Notes under the pieces: model-generated
The model's database searches: none
Told to the model about the DNA's origin: nothing
The model's input: only the letters and a program-made list of their open reading frames with translations
In this document: positions 53,923 through 64,000 of the stretch, one piece after another
Layout: each line of letters opens with the position of its first letter
Position numbering within the stretch: position 1 is the stretch's first letter
Program-made: the position numbers and the translations under genes
Origin: Bedellia somnulentella
Lineage: Eukaryota > Arthropoda > Insecta > Lepidoptera > Bedelliidae
Direction of reading: 5' to 3'
Assembly (NCBI GenBank): GCA_963576735.1
Contig: OY755175.1
Span: forward strand, 14,152,401 to 14,216,400
DNA length: 64,000 bases

Positions 53923-54700
53923 ATGCAGGGCACGAACGTTGGCACAGATCACTTTCTCGTTATATCACGATTCAGGGGTCTGTGTACGCGTTGGCGTCAC
54001 AGGCCTAAAGTGTTAACAACGGATTTTGCGAGAATAAAAGTGGAAAAACTGCAAGAAGATGAAAATATCAGAGATGAATACGTGAGGAAATTGGATGATA
54101 GACTAAGTTGCGTGGAGATGAAGGATGAAATGGAAATAGAAGAAGTATGGGATGTGCTCAAATCGACGATGGTTGAATGTGCGACGGAAGTTTGTGGATT
54201 GTGTAAAAGGTCAAATAGACCACCAACAAGTTGGTGGGATAAAGTTGTGAAAGAGGCAGTTGGAGATAAGAAGAAAGCGTGGTTAGATTTAATAGCGATT
54301 AAAGCTAGTAAACGGATGAATGCGAGTGTAACTGACGATGTAGTGCAGAAAAGTGAAGATGAATATAAGAGAGTTAAGAATGAGGTGAAGAAGAAAATAG
54401 AAAAGAAAAAGCGGGATTTGCAAGAGTGGTGTGAGAGGAAACTTTCTGATAATTTCCGGAATAACCAAAAGTTATTCTGGAAGTATATCCGGAAGGAAAA
54501 GGGAGTTTCCCAAAATACGAGAATGAGTGTAATAAGAGATGAACAGGGTGAATTGGCGACGAATGAAAGTAGCATGAAACGGGTATGGAAGAATTATTTT
54601 CAGGAACTGTTTGTAAAAGAGGATGCATCCATTTCTTCGTCAATCGACAGTAATGTTGATTGGAACGAAGAGATGGGTGATTTCAGTGACAGTGAAATTA
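53923..54700 (+). pseudogene. LINE ORF, endonuclease end and linker
   Basis: Open to the point of insertion at 54701. Starts within DHFLVISRFR (end of an APE-type endonuclease) and continues as a lysine/glutamate-rich linker (VKKKIEKKKRDLQEWCERK) to DFSDSE. It ends early only because of the nested insertion. Confidence 0.8.
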
Positions 54701-55250
54701 CATACATATACATACATACATATTCTCACGCCGTTAGTTCCCATTGGGGTAGGCAGAGACTATCGATCGCCACTTTGTACGATTCTGGCAAACCTCTCTA
54801 GCTTCATTCACATTCATCAATCTTTTCATACATGCTCTTTTATTCTTCGTACTTCGGACACCTGCCTTTTTGAGCACATTTTCTATTTGATCTAAATGTG
54901 TCCTCCGAGGTCGTCCTCTACTAACATTACCTTCCACATTGGCTCTATATATCTCTTTCACCACTTTACTGTCATCCATCCTCTCTATGTGCCCAAACCA
55001 TCTCAACATTCCTTTTTCTATCTTTCTTACAATATCATCTTTTACACCACACCTTTCACGAATCACATCATTCCTCACACGATCACATAACCTTACATTA
55101 CAAACTTTTCTGAGGGATCTCATTTCTACTGCATTTACTCTGCTTTCATGCTTCTTCTGCCACACCCAACATTCACTGCCATACATAAGCGTAGGAACGA
55201 GGACAGCATCATGCACAGCCATTCGGGCCTTTTCGGACACAGTGAAATTA
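54689..55250 (-). mobile_element. Nested antisense LINE copy, 12-bp duplication
   Basis: 54701-55238 is the 3' 538 bp of the same LINE, reversed, from the tail TACATACATATACATACATA to TTCGGGCCTTTTCGG. ACAGTGAAATTA is duplicated exactly at 54689-54700 and 55239-55250. On the minus strand it stays open (KARMAVHDAVLVPTLMYG ... [11 protein letters not shown]), so it is younger than its host copy. Confidence 0.92.
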
Positions 55251-55537
55251 GTATGGAAGAAATAATGAAAGCAATGAAAAGTATGAAAGTAGGGAAGGCG
55301 GCAGGGTATGATAGGATTACTATCGAAATGCTGAGGGCTGGTAAAGGGTTGGTGGCTTCTTGGTTGTACTTCCTTTTCCAAAAATGCTGGTCGAGTGGCA
55401 AAGTTCCACGAGACTGGTGCAAGGCGGTGATTGTGCCTCTATATAAAGGAAAGGGGTCACACCAAGAGGCTAAAAACTACCGCGGCATCAGCTTACTCAG
55501 CATTGTTGGTAAATTGTATGCTAAGCTAAGGTACTGA
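55251..55537 (+). pseudogene. LINE ORF, RT entry, frameshifted
   Basis: Reads MEEIMKAMKSMKVGKAAGYD through IVPLYKGKGSHQEAKNYRGI and SLLSIVGKLYAK, then stops after a CTAAG tandem duplication. The next frame (55546) picks up the rest of RT. Confidence 0.8.
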
Positions 55538-55545
55538 TTGAAAGA

Positions 55546-56808
55546 GTGATGAATGAAACTGAAAAGAAAATATGGGATGTGCAAGCAGGATTTAGGAAAG
55601 GAATGGGATGTATGGATCAAGTCTTCTGTCTAAGGAGCATCACTGAAAAGTTCTTAGCTAAGAACCAAAAGGTGTATTGCTCCTTCATTGATTTAGAGAA
55701 GGCGTATGATAGGGTGGTAAGAAAGTGTTTATGGGAGGTATTATCCAAGTTTGGTTTGGGGAGTCAACTTATACGTGCATTGGTATCACTCTATGAGGAT
55801 TCTAGTGCATGTGTAAGAGTAAACGGGGAAAACACTGACTGGTTCGGAATCTGTAGGGGTGTCCGACAGGGATGTGTAGCTTCTCCGTGGCTCTTCAATT
55901 TGTTCATAGATGACTGTTTGACAGAGTTGCGTGAAAGTGATTATGGACTAAGAATGGGTGGATTCATCATTAAATGCCTCTTGTATGCTGAAGATCAAGT
56001 GCTACTTGCATCATCGGCAGAAGAGTTGCAAGAGATGATGAATATTGCATGTGAGTCTTTTGTAAGAAAGGGAATGAGGGTGAATGTGGATAAGACCAAA
56101 ACGATGGTTTTTGAGAGACAGGAAGATGTGACAGAATGCGTGATTGCGATTGATGGTAAGGATGTGGAACAGGTGAAGGAGTTTGTATATCTGGGAAGTT
56201 TGTTTACAAGGGATGGAAAATGTGATGAAGACATTGAAAGAAGAGTGAAAAAGGGTAATGCGGTAAATGGAGCAATGAATAGCCTAATGACCTGTCAATC
56301 GGTGTCTGAAAAGGCCCGAATGGCTGTGCATGATGCTGTTCTTGTTCCTACGCTTATGTATGGAAGCGAATGTTGGGTGTGGCAGAAGAAGCATGAGAGC
56401 AGAGTGAATGCAGTAGAGATGAGGTCCCTCAGAAAAATTTGTAATGTTAGATTGTGTGACCGAGTGAGAAATAGTGTTATTCGTGAAAAGTGTGGTGTGA
56501 AAGATGATATTGTAAGAAAGATAGAAAAAGGAATGTTGAGATGGTTTGGGCACATAGAGAGGATGGATGATAGAAAATTGGTAAAAGGGATCTATAGAGC
56601 TAGTGTGGATGGTAATGTTAGTAGAGGACGACCACGGAGAACACACTTGGACCAAATTGAGAGTGTGCTCAAAAAGGCTGGCGTCCGAAGTATGAAGAAC
56701 AAAAGAGCATGTATGAAAAGATTGATGGATGTAAACGAAGCTAGAGAGGTTTGTCAGGATCGTACGAAGTGGCGATCGATAGTCTCTGCCTACCCCAATG
56801 GGAATTAA
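55546..56808 (+). pseudogene. LINE ORF, RT core and C-terminus, YAED
   Basis: A 420-codon frame carries RT motifs FIDLEKAYDRV and RQGCVASPWLFNLFIDD. The catalytic box is LLYAEDQVLL, with the first aspartate of YADD changed to glutamate (compare LLYADDQVLL in the 9062 copy), then the C-terminal RWFGHIERM and [11 protein letters not shown]. By analogy with other reverse transcriptases this change should abolish or greatly reduce activity. Confidence 0.88.
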
Positions 56809-56976
56809 TGGCGTGAGTATATGTATGTATGTATAAAACAACATTAGATTTAGACATGTTCATCGATGAAAAGTATGCCAATATTATAACCCTTTGTTTC
56901 TTATTTTTTGGCTTAAGTTGGTTATACGATTAGTTGATTATGTGATATTATAGATTTTGTTCTAAATTTTATTTGC

Positions 56977-57222
56977 TATGTAGTGTCGGCTTAGAATAAC
57001 ACTACCCCATTTCTACCTGTGGGTGATCGTAAGAGGCGACTAAGGGTATAGGGGCTTATTAAGTGATTTTTGGGCGATGTGGTTGGAGACCCGTCACCAA
57101 AAACATTTATTATCATCTTTTCCCCAATCAACTTCCAAAAGGGGCTGAGGAATTTCTCGTTCCAAAGCTCTGGCTACCCCGTTAAGGGATTTACAGCCGT
57201 GAGTATATGTATGTATGTATGT
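56977..57222 (+). repeat. SINE family B copy, complete
   Basis: TATGTAGTGTCGGCTTAGAA to GCCGTGAGTATATGTATG. Follows the LINE copy by about 140 bp. A second partial copy (57282-57384, GTAGTGCGGGCTCAGAATG to GAGAACCATCACCAAC) comes right after. Confidence 0.85.
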
Positions 57223-57499
57223 ATTCTCAATTAGAAGTGTTACTGTAAATATGTATGTATGTATGCATGTAAAAGTCCCGTGTAGTGCGGGCTCAGAATG
57301 TCAGTAACACTTTCTACTCACGGGGTTCTTAAAAAGGGGCTTTTGGGCGATGCGGTTTGAGAACCATCACCAACGATACTTTTTGCTACAAATAAACACA
57401 ACAGAATGGAACACCCTATCTTCGATTGTTTATACTTTCATCTGATGATGTAGTTGTAGACCAAAACCAACAAAAATTACCAGTTTCAGTTACACCAGT

Positions 57500-60317
57500 A
57501 AGTATACGGACGTCAGATAACGTAAAATCGAATACATGATGTTTGTTTTGGCGTCCGTATACCTTAATTTTATTTATTTTGTTTCATTCGATATATATTA
57601 TACCGCATCATTGTAGTTCCATAATACTCCTTGCATAATTTTTGATTAATGTTGCCAGATTACCTTCACTTTTGTTTGCATTTATCTCTTTTTCTTTAAA
57701 AAAACAAACGCTTTTTGTGTTATAAATATGGAAAGGTACGCAGTCATGTTTTCAATCATATACTTTTTTAAATATCATAAGAACGTTTACATGCATAATG
57801 ACCCGTTTTCAAAAAACAACGTCAAAAAAAGGAAGGTCGATACTCATCACGTCCGTATGTAAGCAATTTTAGCTATATTTAACACAGAAACATATTGTTT
57901 ATATGATTGTTTCTTACTGACTGACTTTTGTTTAAGTAAATACTTAATGATTTTAATTTAAAATTGACTCCATATTAAAATTTTATAATAGTATCTAACA
58001 GATATACGGATGCCATATGTGAAAATAATTTCATATCGTATTGCATTCGGCATCCGCAAATGTGTGAATGTCCATTGTATTGTAATCATTGATTAATAAC
58101 TAGTAGCGGAATAATAGTTCAATGATTGAAATGTCGGATCTTCCATCTCGTCCAAAGTTCCTACTTCTTATCTTATTATGTTTTCTATGTTTAAGCACAA
58201 AGTGCCATTACCGCTTAACTCAGTTTATTATAAAGCAGAGGTCTAATTAAAGTTAAATGATGTTGATTAAATGATTGTTTTATTTTAAAACACAATGCGT
58301 ACGGTGCGTACCACAGGCCAACAGACATACAAACCTACATATACATTAATGTTCATAAAAAAATGATTAATTAAACATTAAGAGCCCCTTACTAAAATAA
58401 TCTTATATTTAGACAAAGCACAAAGCCAGCGAGAAATACAAATGGAAACAAACAGCAATTCTTCTATATTATCAACAAATTAGGAATTCCTTCAAATTAG
58501 CAAGGTGCTTTAGCTTTTACATTTTATACGGTTGAATTTATTGTAAAGGTGGCAACGTCGCATAAAAATATGGACGTTAGATGCCTATGAATATAAAATA
58601 AATTTGTTATTATACAACGGAGGTCAGGTTAACATTGATGTGGTAGTGGGTTCAGATGGGTTGGACAATGCATGTTAATATACATATATTTATATATTAA
58701 CAATTATGGGTTTATTAAAAAATAAATTAGATTACGGTCCTCAGCAACAATAATTGGATTAGTATATGCTCCAAAATTGAGGCTAACGTTATTTTAACGT
58801 TTATTGAGGTAAACGTTATCTGGTGGACGTCAAAACGATGCGAAGTGAAAAGACGCCAAATAGGTAGCGGGATTTATATATATATATATATTTATATATA
58901 TACATATGTATGTGTATATTTATTAAGAAGAAGTATATTTAATATATTTACTATACATATTGGATATATAAATTAATATTTAGGTTAGGGTTGTCAATAG
59001 GTTTTGTTAAGTTAATTTTGGTTTTATTTGCTTATTAATTTTCAATGACTTCTGTTTAAGAGTTTTGTACTTGATTTTCCTCACCATAAAGGTTGACCGG
59101 AAGAAATCTCGTAATGATCTGTACCTATATAAAAACATTGTATTTGTATCATAGATTGAAAAACGTTATATAGGTCATTTACGAGGAAACCGGCGCTTAC
59201 GAGTGGCACGGATTGATGAACGCACACTACTAGAAATATATCCAAACAACACACCAAGAAATACATTTGAAATGTAGGCGAGATAGCACATCTTAAAGCA
59301 AGCGCTAAAAAGAGATAAACATATTTTCTCTGTACCGTCGTGAAATATGACACTAAGACGACCGTTTGACAAAGAATAATTAAGACCTATACACACGATT
59401 TATTATAAATTATAATTAAAACGTTGTAAATTTATAATACTTACGAATGATAAGTAATCTCATCATTTTAGTAGTTTTTCTAGTTTGTGCAAAATCTCAT
59501 CACACACGACGGCATTCTCGATTATTTTGATAAACAAACACGCCAAAACAGGTGAACGATTGCGACGGCAGCTAGTGTGCGACTGAAGTCAGTTGAGCCA
59601 TTTAGCCTGTTTTTTAAGTGCCACTTATGAGCGCGCATGACTTATCTACGGTTTATTATTAGTACATCTATGATTTGTATGCAATGAAGAGTTCAAATAA
59701 ATAAATATGTATGTATTAATTAACAATGATAAAAACAATCAAAAACCTTAAATGATTTGTCTTGCCTAAAAACTCAAGTTTCATATATTAATATTAGTAA
59801 CACTTGTCTATGTGTGCAGTTTCGGATTGTTACAGTATTGATTCTCTTCCTTCTCGATAAAAATCGATACTGCATGGATTGTTTGTGTTTAACAATTACG
59901 CATCCGTATTCATCAATATAAATAAACGTAAGTAGCTATAGCATACCCGGCGACACTGTGCACAAGTGAGAGACTCGAATAGATGCACTCTTTCTCAGCA
60001 TTATACCTCTACGAATAAATCTATTATAAAATATCTGCCCATGTTTACTAAATTAATATTTTTCCTGGTATTATTAAATAGTTGATCTGTCTGACAGATC
60101 AATGACAATGACTTTTGTTTGACTTTGACATTGACACACAACTTCACTCACTGACTGTTGTGGTTGTGGTTGTGGAAAAGAGTCGGCCCAACCAAACCAA
60201 GTTAAGTTTATTATTTTATTTTTATTGCACATATAACTATTGTTTTAGTTAATTTTATATTGTCTTATTTTATTTACTTAGTATAAAGTATAGAATAATT
60301 AAATTTTACGCACCGAA
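57500..60317. other. Intergenic, AT-rich, mostly unassigned
   Basis: Contains recurring GGACGTC/GGATGCC motifs between about 57509 and 58860, a (TA)n run at 58876-58893, and a long AT-rich tract. Two overlapping minus-strand frames (59081-59396) are open for 73-90 codons, have no recognisable domain and are not called. The last 150 bases are the promoter side of the ITPase gene, with a GGTTGT triplet run at about 60160-60175. Confidence 0.4.
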
Positions 60318-60887
60318 ATGTCGCGGCGATCTTTAACTTTTGTCACCGGCAATGCTAAGAAGTTAGAAGAACTTCGCGCTATTTTGGGAAGCAGTTTCCC
60401 ATTGCATATAAACAATGCTAGTATTGATTTACCGGAGTTGCAAGGAGAAGTCAATGAAATTTCTATAAAAAAATGCAAAGAAGCTGCTATGCGCTTAAAA
60501 AGTCCAGTTATCGTAGAAGACACATGCTTATGTTTCAATGCCCTTGGTGGACTTCCGGGCCCATATATCAAATGGTTCTTAGAAAAACTTGGTCCTGATA
60601 ATCTCCCTAGACTACTTTCTGACTGGGAAGATAAATCAGCTGAGGCTATTTGCACTTTTGCATATTGTGAAGGTAACTGTGAGGATGCTGAAGTAATTCT
60701 TTTTCAAGGAATAACCAAAGGGACTATAGTGCAACCCCGAGGAGACCGAAGTTTTGGATGGGATCCAATATTTCAACCTGAAAATTATGATAAGACATAT
60801 GCAGAACTCCCTAAAGAAGAAAAAAATAGGATATCTCATAGGTACAAAGCATTAGACAAATTAAGGAATTATTTTGTTAAACAATGA
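60318..60887 (+). CDS. ITPA: Inosine triphosphate pyrophosphatase
   Basis: A single uninterrupted frame of 189 codons (family usually 185-195 residues). It hydrolyses ITP, dITP and XTP to monophosphates plus pyrophosphate, cleaning non-canonical purines from the cytosolic nucleotide pool. The substrate loop [10 protein letters not shown] is near residue 10. [20 protein letters not shown] (about 65-85) carries the acidic metal-binding residue. [12 protein letters not shown] (about 142-153) and [11 protein letters not shown] (about 174-184) complete the Maf/HAM1-type active site. The ATG at 60318 is directly before [11 protein letters not shown], where the family starts. AATAAA lies at 60924-60929. 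The gene has no intron, unusual next to its neighbours, but the intact frame and own upstream region argue for a working gene. Confidence 0.95.
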   Translation: MSRRSLTFVTGNAKKLEELRAILGSSFPLHINNASIDLPELQGEVNEISIKKCKEAAMRLKSPVIVEDTCLCFNALGGLPGPYIKWFLEKLGPDNLPRLLSDWEDKSAEAICTFAYCEGNCEDAEVILFQGITKGTIVQPRGDRSFGWDPIFQPENYDKTYAELPKEEKNRISHRYKALDKLRNYFVKQ

Positions 60888-61009
60888 TAAATTGCAATGT
60901 TGATAAGTGATTGTAGTTTAAAAAATAAACAATTAGAAAAGAACATAAGTATTTAATTTTGCTTGTACTGTTATACTTAAAATATTTTTCATTCTTGTTA
61001 TAGCCTACA

Positions 61010-64000
61010 TCAATACATGTTCATAAAGCAAATGGTAAACAATAACAAATTACTCTTAAAACTTGGAATATCACTACATTGTGACTTCTTGATTTCTGGT
61101 GCAATATAAGGTTCTAAATTTGAATTATTATAATTTTTGTAATACCAGTCTTTGGTATCTGCCTGTCTTATTTTTGTACTTCCATGTATACTGTCTCCGA
61201 AACGAGTCTTCCCTTCTCGATTGATTACTGGTGAAAAATTATTCTGAATATCAAAATGTTCAATGTGGGGTAAAAGGACTTTAGTTATAGTTGCTGGTCT
61301 GGGGCTATGACTCCTTTTCATAAGTTCTTCATTACTTGGTATCAATATAGCTGACAATGCTGTTGGCTGGCTTTCCACAATCTTTTTCATTGGTTGCTTA
61401 GCAGTATTTGAATAAGGATATGACATTGTTGTTGTCTCTGGCCAGCCTGGCATAGACATATCACTAGGGGTATCTGTTGTTATAAGTAATCCTTCCTTTT
61501 CAGTTATTTGTGTAATAGTAACATTAGACTCCACTAGATTATATTTACTTAATTTCTTCGGATCACCATTTTGTTCCTCTACATTTTTAATCCTGTTGTA
61601 TGCTACATGGGTACTGTTATCATCATTTAAGTAAGCTTCCAATTCATGGATTTCTGTCTTTGTCTTTTTGACAGTACCACTTGTAACAGATGTATTGCTA
61701 CTGGTTGGTGGTTTAATAATATTTGATAAGTTAGGTTTAGTATTAGAGCTAGGGTTGGAGTTTATTTGTGGATTAGCAGGTATAGGAATATTCTGTTTCT
61801 CAGGAATAGAAGGGTTAAGTATTGGTGTAAATCCTCCTGCAGTAGTTGGAAGAACTGGTGAAAATCCACCTGTCTCAAACTTTGGTGTTCCTGGTGTAGG
61901 ATGGGCATTAGTTATTCTTTTGTCATCATCTACTTTCCTGCCAGTAGTAAATAAACCTCCCATATCTATTGGTGGCAAAGGAACACCAAAGAATGTGAAA
62001 CCACTATTGGGTGCATTATTTGTCACTGGATTCTTGATATTATTTCCTGTGACATTGTTCTGGAAAATATTTTTGACAGGGTTGCTGTTAACTGTTGAAT
62101 TGGTTTTGCTGCCACTATTTTGTATGATGTTATTAATTGTGTCAACAATAGTTTCATTGTAGGGGTAATCTACATATTCATCATAGAAATATTCAGATTC
62201 TTCTGGTAAAGGTCGGTTGTTGCTGTTGACTTTATTAGTATTGTAATTGTCTTTTATCTGGGCTATATGATCTTTGGCCTTGTCTAATATATGACTGGAT
62301 GCTAAGTTTGGCAAGAGTGCTTCATTTTCATAGCCTGTGCATGATTGAAACTCGTCATCATTAATAACAGCTTTTAGGCAGTCGCCTCTTCCGAACGGCA
62401 TTCCTTTGACGTAAGTTCCATCAACACATCTAGGTCCTATCGCCGATGATTCCAATAACCACGATTTTAACCACATTATTTTACAGTTGCAAATCAGAGG
62501 ATTACCTGAAATGACGTTTAAAGGTAATGTACTCTTTAAATTTCGGATAAGTAATGTAAATTACATTATTTTACTTTCATATACTCACGACCATAAATCC
62601 TAAAAAGGTTTAGCCTGAGCTTTAGCGCTAGAAACTCCTCAGCCACATTTAGAAGTTGATTACAAGATGGTAGAAATAAAGTTTTAGAATCGTATTCCTA
62701 CAAAACGAATATTCCTCATAAAACTGGCTAAGGATTTGTTGATTCCGAAGCTTTGGCTACCCCTTCTAGGGATTTATAGCCGTGCGATAAGTATGTATGT
62801 ATTCTATGACTTAAGTACCCTATTTTTAATAGGACATAGAAAGATAACTTTTTAAAAGCATACGATAATAAAATAAGTAAGATTAAACTTACCATCCATA
62901 TCTAATATTGCGATATTATTCCTTAGATTGATAAATGATGCTTCAGCCAGAGACGTAAGTTTGTTATTCCTTAACGAAAGTACTTTCAGTCTCGACATAG
63001 AATCAAAAGGTTGGCCTTGTATGTAACATATAATGTTATTATCTAAATTCAACTCCACCAGCCACTCCATGAACTGAAAAGAGCTTCGTGACAAAGTCTT
63101 AAGTTTGTTAAAGCTTAAGTCCAAAACCTCAAGAGATGTCAGCTGTTTTAGGCCTGAGTTTTCCACACTCGTTAACTGGTTATTACTTGCATTCAAATAT
63201 TGTACTAAAGGTATATTTTCAAAAGCTCTGGCTGATATATATTGAATCCTGTTGCCCTGTAGTTCGATAATCCTTAATTTCGGCAAGTTGTTGAAAACCC
63301 TATCTGGGATATCTACAATATGATTTCTTCCCAAATATATGGCTGTTAAACTCGGGAGCCTTGTTATTGCCTTCGGATGTATAAGTTCTATTTGGTTTCC
63401 TTCTAAGTTAATAGTTGTCAAATCTTGGAGATCTTCAAAACTTCCCGTTCTCAATTCCGTCAATTTATTGTAAGGCATTTTAAAATCTTGTAGGGTGTTC
63501 AAATTATTCAATAAATTGCCATCAAAACGCCGTATGTGGTTGAAACTAGCATCTAAAACTTTAAGTTTTGGTAAAATTGTAAGTGATGTTGGCAATTCAT
63601 TTAAATTATTTGACGAAATGTTTAAAGTCTCTACATCAAGAGCTGCATTGACCATATTTGGGCTGATAGTTTTTAGTTTGTTTTTACTGAAGTCGGCGAT
63701 TGATAAAGCAGAGTTCTTTTGAATGGCTACAAAATCGAAATTCTCTATTGTATTACCGTGCAAATTTACTTGTTTCAAATGACTTAAGTTTTTGAAGCTT
63801 TTTGGATGAACAGACATAATTTGATTATCACTCAAATCTAAAATTTCGAGGTTTTGTAAATCATTAAATGTGGTATCATCAATATGTCTTAATCCGTTTC
63901 TTCGCATATATAAACGCCTCAAGTTTGGAAGAGTTTTCATGCCACCTGCAGGTATTTTCTGTATGCCATTGTTTGAAATATCTAAAACTCTTAATGCTGG
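61010..64000 (-). CDS. Leucine-rich-repeat surface protein, 3' part
   Basis: Two exons are visible: 64000 (open at the window edge) to 62893, and 62505-61010, joined in phase 1 across LDMDG|NPLICNCKIMWL. The first part is a ladder of about 14 LRRs of about 24 residues (LRRLYMRRNGLRHIDDTTF, LEILDLSDNQIMSVHPKSF and others). It ends in a C-terminal cap (NPLICNCKIMWLKSWLLE ... CVDGTY ... GRGDCL) with the usual four cysteines, so it is extracellular. After the cap come about 430 residues rich in N, T, P and S, then a short hydrophobic end (LLLFTICFMNMY) that could be a GPI or membrane anchor. The NIAILDMDGNP-type junction resembles insect artichoke/chaoptin-like LRR proteins, but the N-terminus is outside the window and the name is not certain. 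Tail-to-tail with ITPA, about 120 bp apart. Confidence 0.85.
62575..62803. repeat. Two SINE family B tails in opposite orientation
   Basis: 62575-62700 is a reversed B 3' half (TATACTCACGACCATAAATC). About 62715-62803 is a forward B tail (AAGCTTTGGCTACCCCTTCT, AGGGATTTATAGCCGTGCG, GTATGTATGT). Both lie in the LRR gene intron, and both include the tail, so two insertions are needed. Confidence 0.65.

Larger units (their letters stand above)
53928..56836 (+). mobile_element. Main LINE copy, 5'-truncated
   Basis: The longest copy of the window's dominant LINE. It enters at the end of the endonuclease domain (GTDHFLVISRFR), then has a linker (FRNNQKLFWKYIRKEKG), the RT core (QAGFRKGMG, CSFIDLEKAYDRV, RQGCVASPWLFNLFIDD), a C-terminal region ([22 protein letters not shown]) and ends in GCGTGAGTATATGTATGTATG. 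It is non-functional: the endonuclease is missing, a same-family copy is inserted at 54701-55238, a 5-bp tandem duplication at about 55521-55530 shifts frame, and the catalytic motif reads YAED instead of YADD. The clade is not certain (the tandem-repeat tail recalls RTE-type LINEs). Confidence 0.88.

Noticed and set aside
54374..56555. Reverse-frame ORFs across the LINE
   Set aside because: They are antisense shadows of the LINE coding frame and recur in every copy.
59081..59396. Two overlapping minus-strand ORFs in AT-rich intergenic DNA
   Set aside because: 73-90 codons, no domain, codon choice like the surrounding non-coding DNA.

Overview
This is a eukaryotic nuclear window that looks like a moth or butterfly genome. 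It is AT-rich, its genes are split by GT/AG introns, and its intergenic DNA and introns are packed with short tRNA-derived and LINE-tailed retroposons and small DNA transposons. The proteins are insect-like. The assignment to Lepidoptera is inference from gene content and repeat style.

Seven cellular genes can be read. From left to right: (1) a four-exon minus-strand gene for a 179-residue four-transmembrane protein (1545-5316), made of exons too short to stand out as long ORFs; (2) prohibitin-1 on the plus strand (14568-20827, four coding exons, 273 aa); (3) a Shutdown/FKBP6-type FKBP-TPR protein on the minus strand (23880-26909, four exons, 429 aa), tail-to-tail with prohibitin; (4) a class VII unconventional myosin on the minus strand (31556-45866, eleven coding exons, 2114 aa); (5) the proteasome lid subunit Rpn8/PSMD7 on the minus strand (47000-50809, two exons, 326 aa); (6) an intronless inosine triphosphatase on the plus strand (60318-60887, 189 aa); (7) the 3' part of a leucine-rich-repeat cell-surface protein on the minus strand (61010 to beyond 64000), tail-to-tail with the ITPase gene. 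Exon boundaries were placed by hand; every junction keeps frame and uses GT/AG.

The rest is mostly mobile DNA. Three SINE-like families recur. Family A has a tRNA-like head and a GTTATG-type tail. Family B is about 240 bp and ends in (TATG)n. Family C has a tRNA-like head and an ATGAGGTTTTCATGAAC tail. One LINE family appears in about fifteen pieces, the largest at 53928-56836, and it ends in the same GTGAGTATATGTATG tail as family B, so B probably borrows that LINE's machinery. Fragments of two further LINEs occur (RTE-like at 22913 and 49040; jockey/CR1-like at 51205). DNA elements with readable ends include two hAT remnants with perfect 8-bp target duplications (5468-6076 and 27291-28516), a Harbinger-like MITE nested in the second, two THAP-containing remnants, a TTAA-flanked element with very GC-rich interior blocks (29734-31112), a 2.8-kb element in a prohibitin intron, a foldback element (48302-48526) and a 1-kb long-TIR element (51937-52973).

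The cellular genes do not form one pathway. I found no bacterial-type operon, CRISPR array, rRNA gene or convincing functional tRNA. The most informative content is the transposon stratigraphy (nested insertions, 5' inversions, tail sharing) and the four-transmembrane gene.
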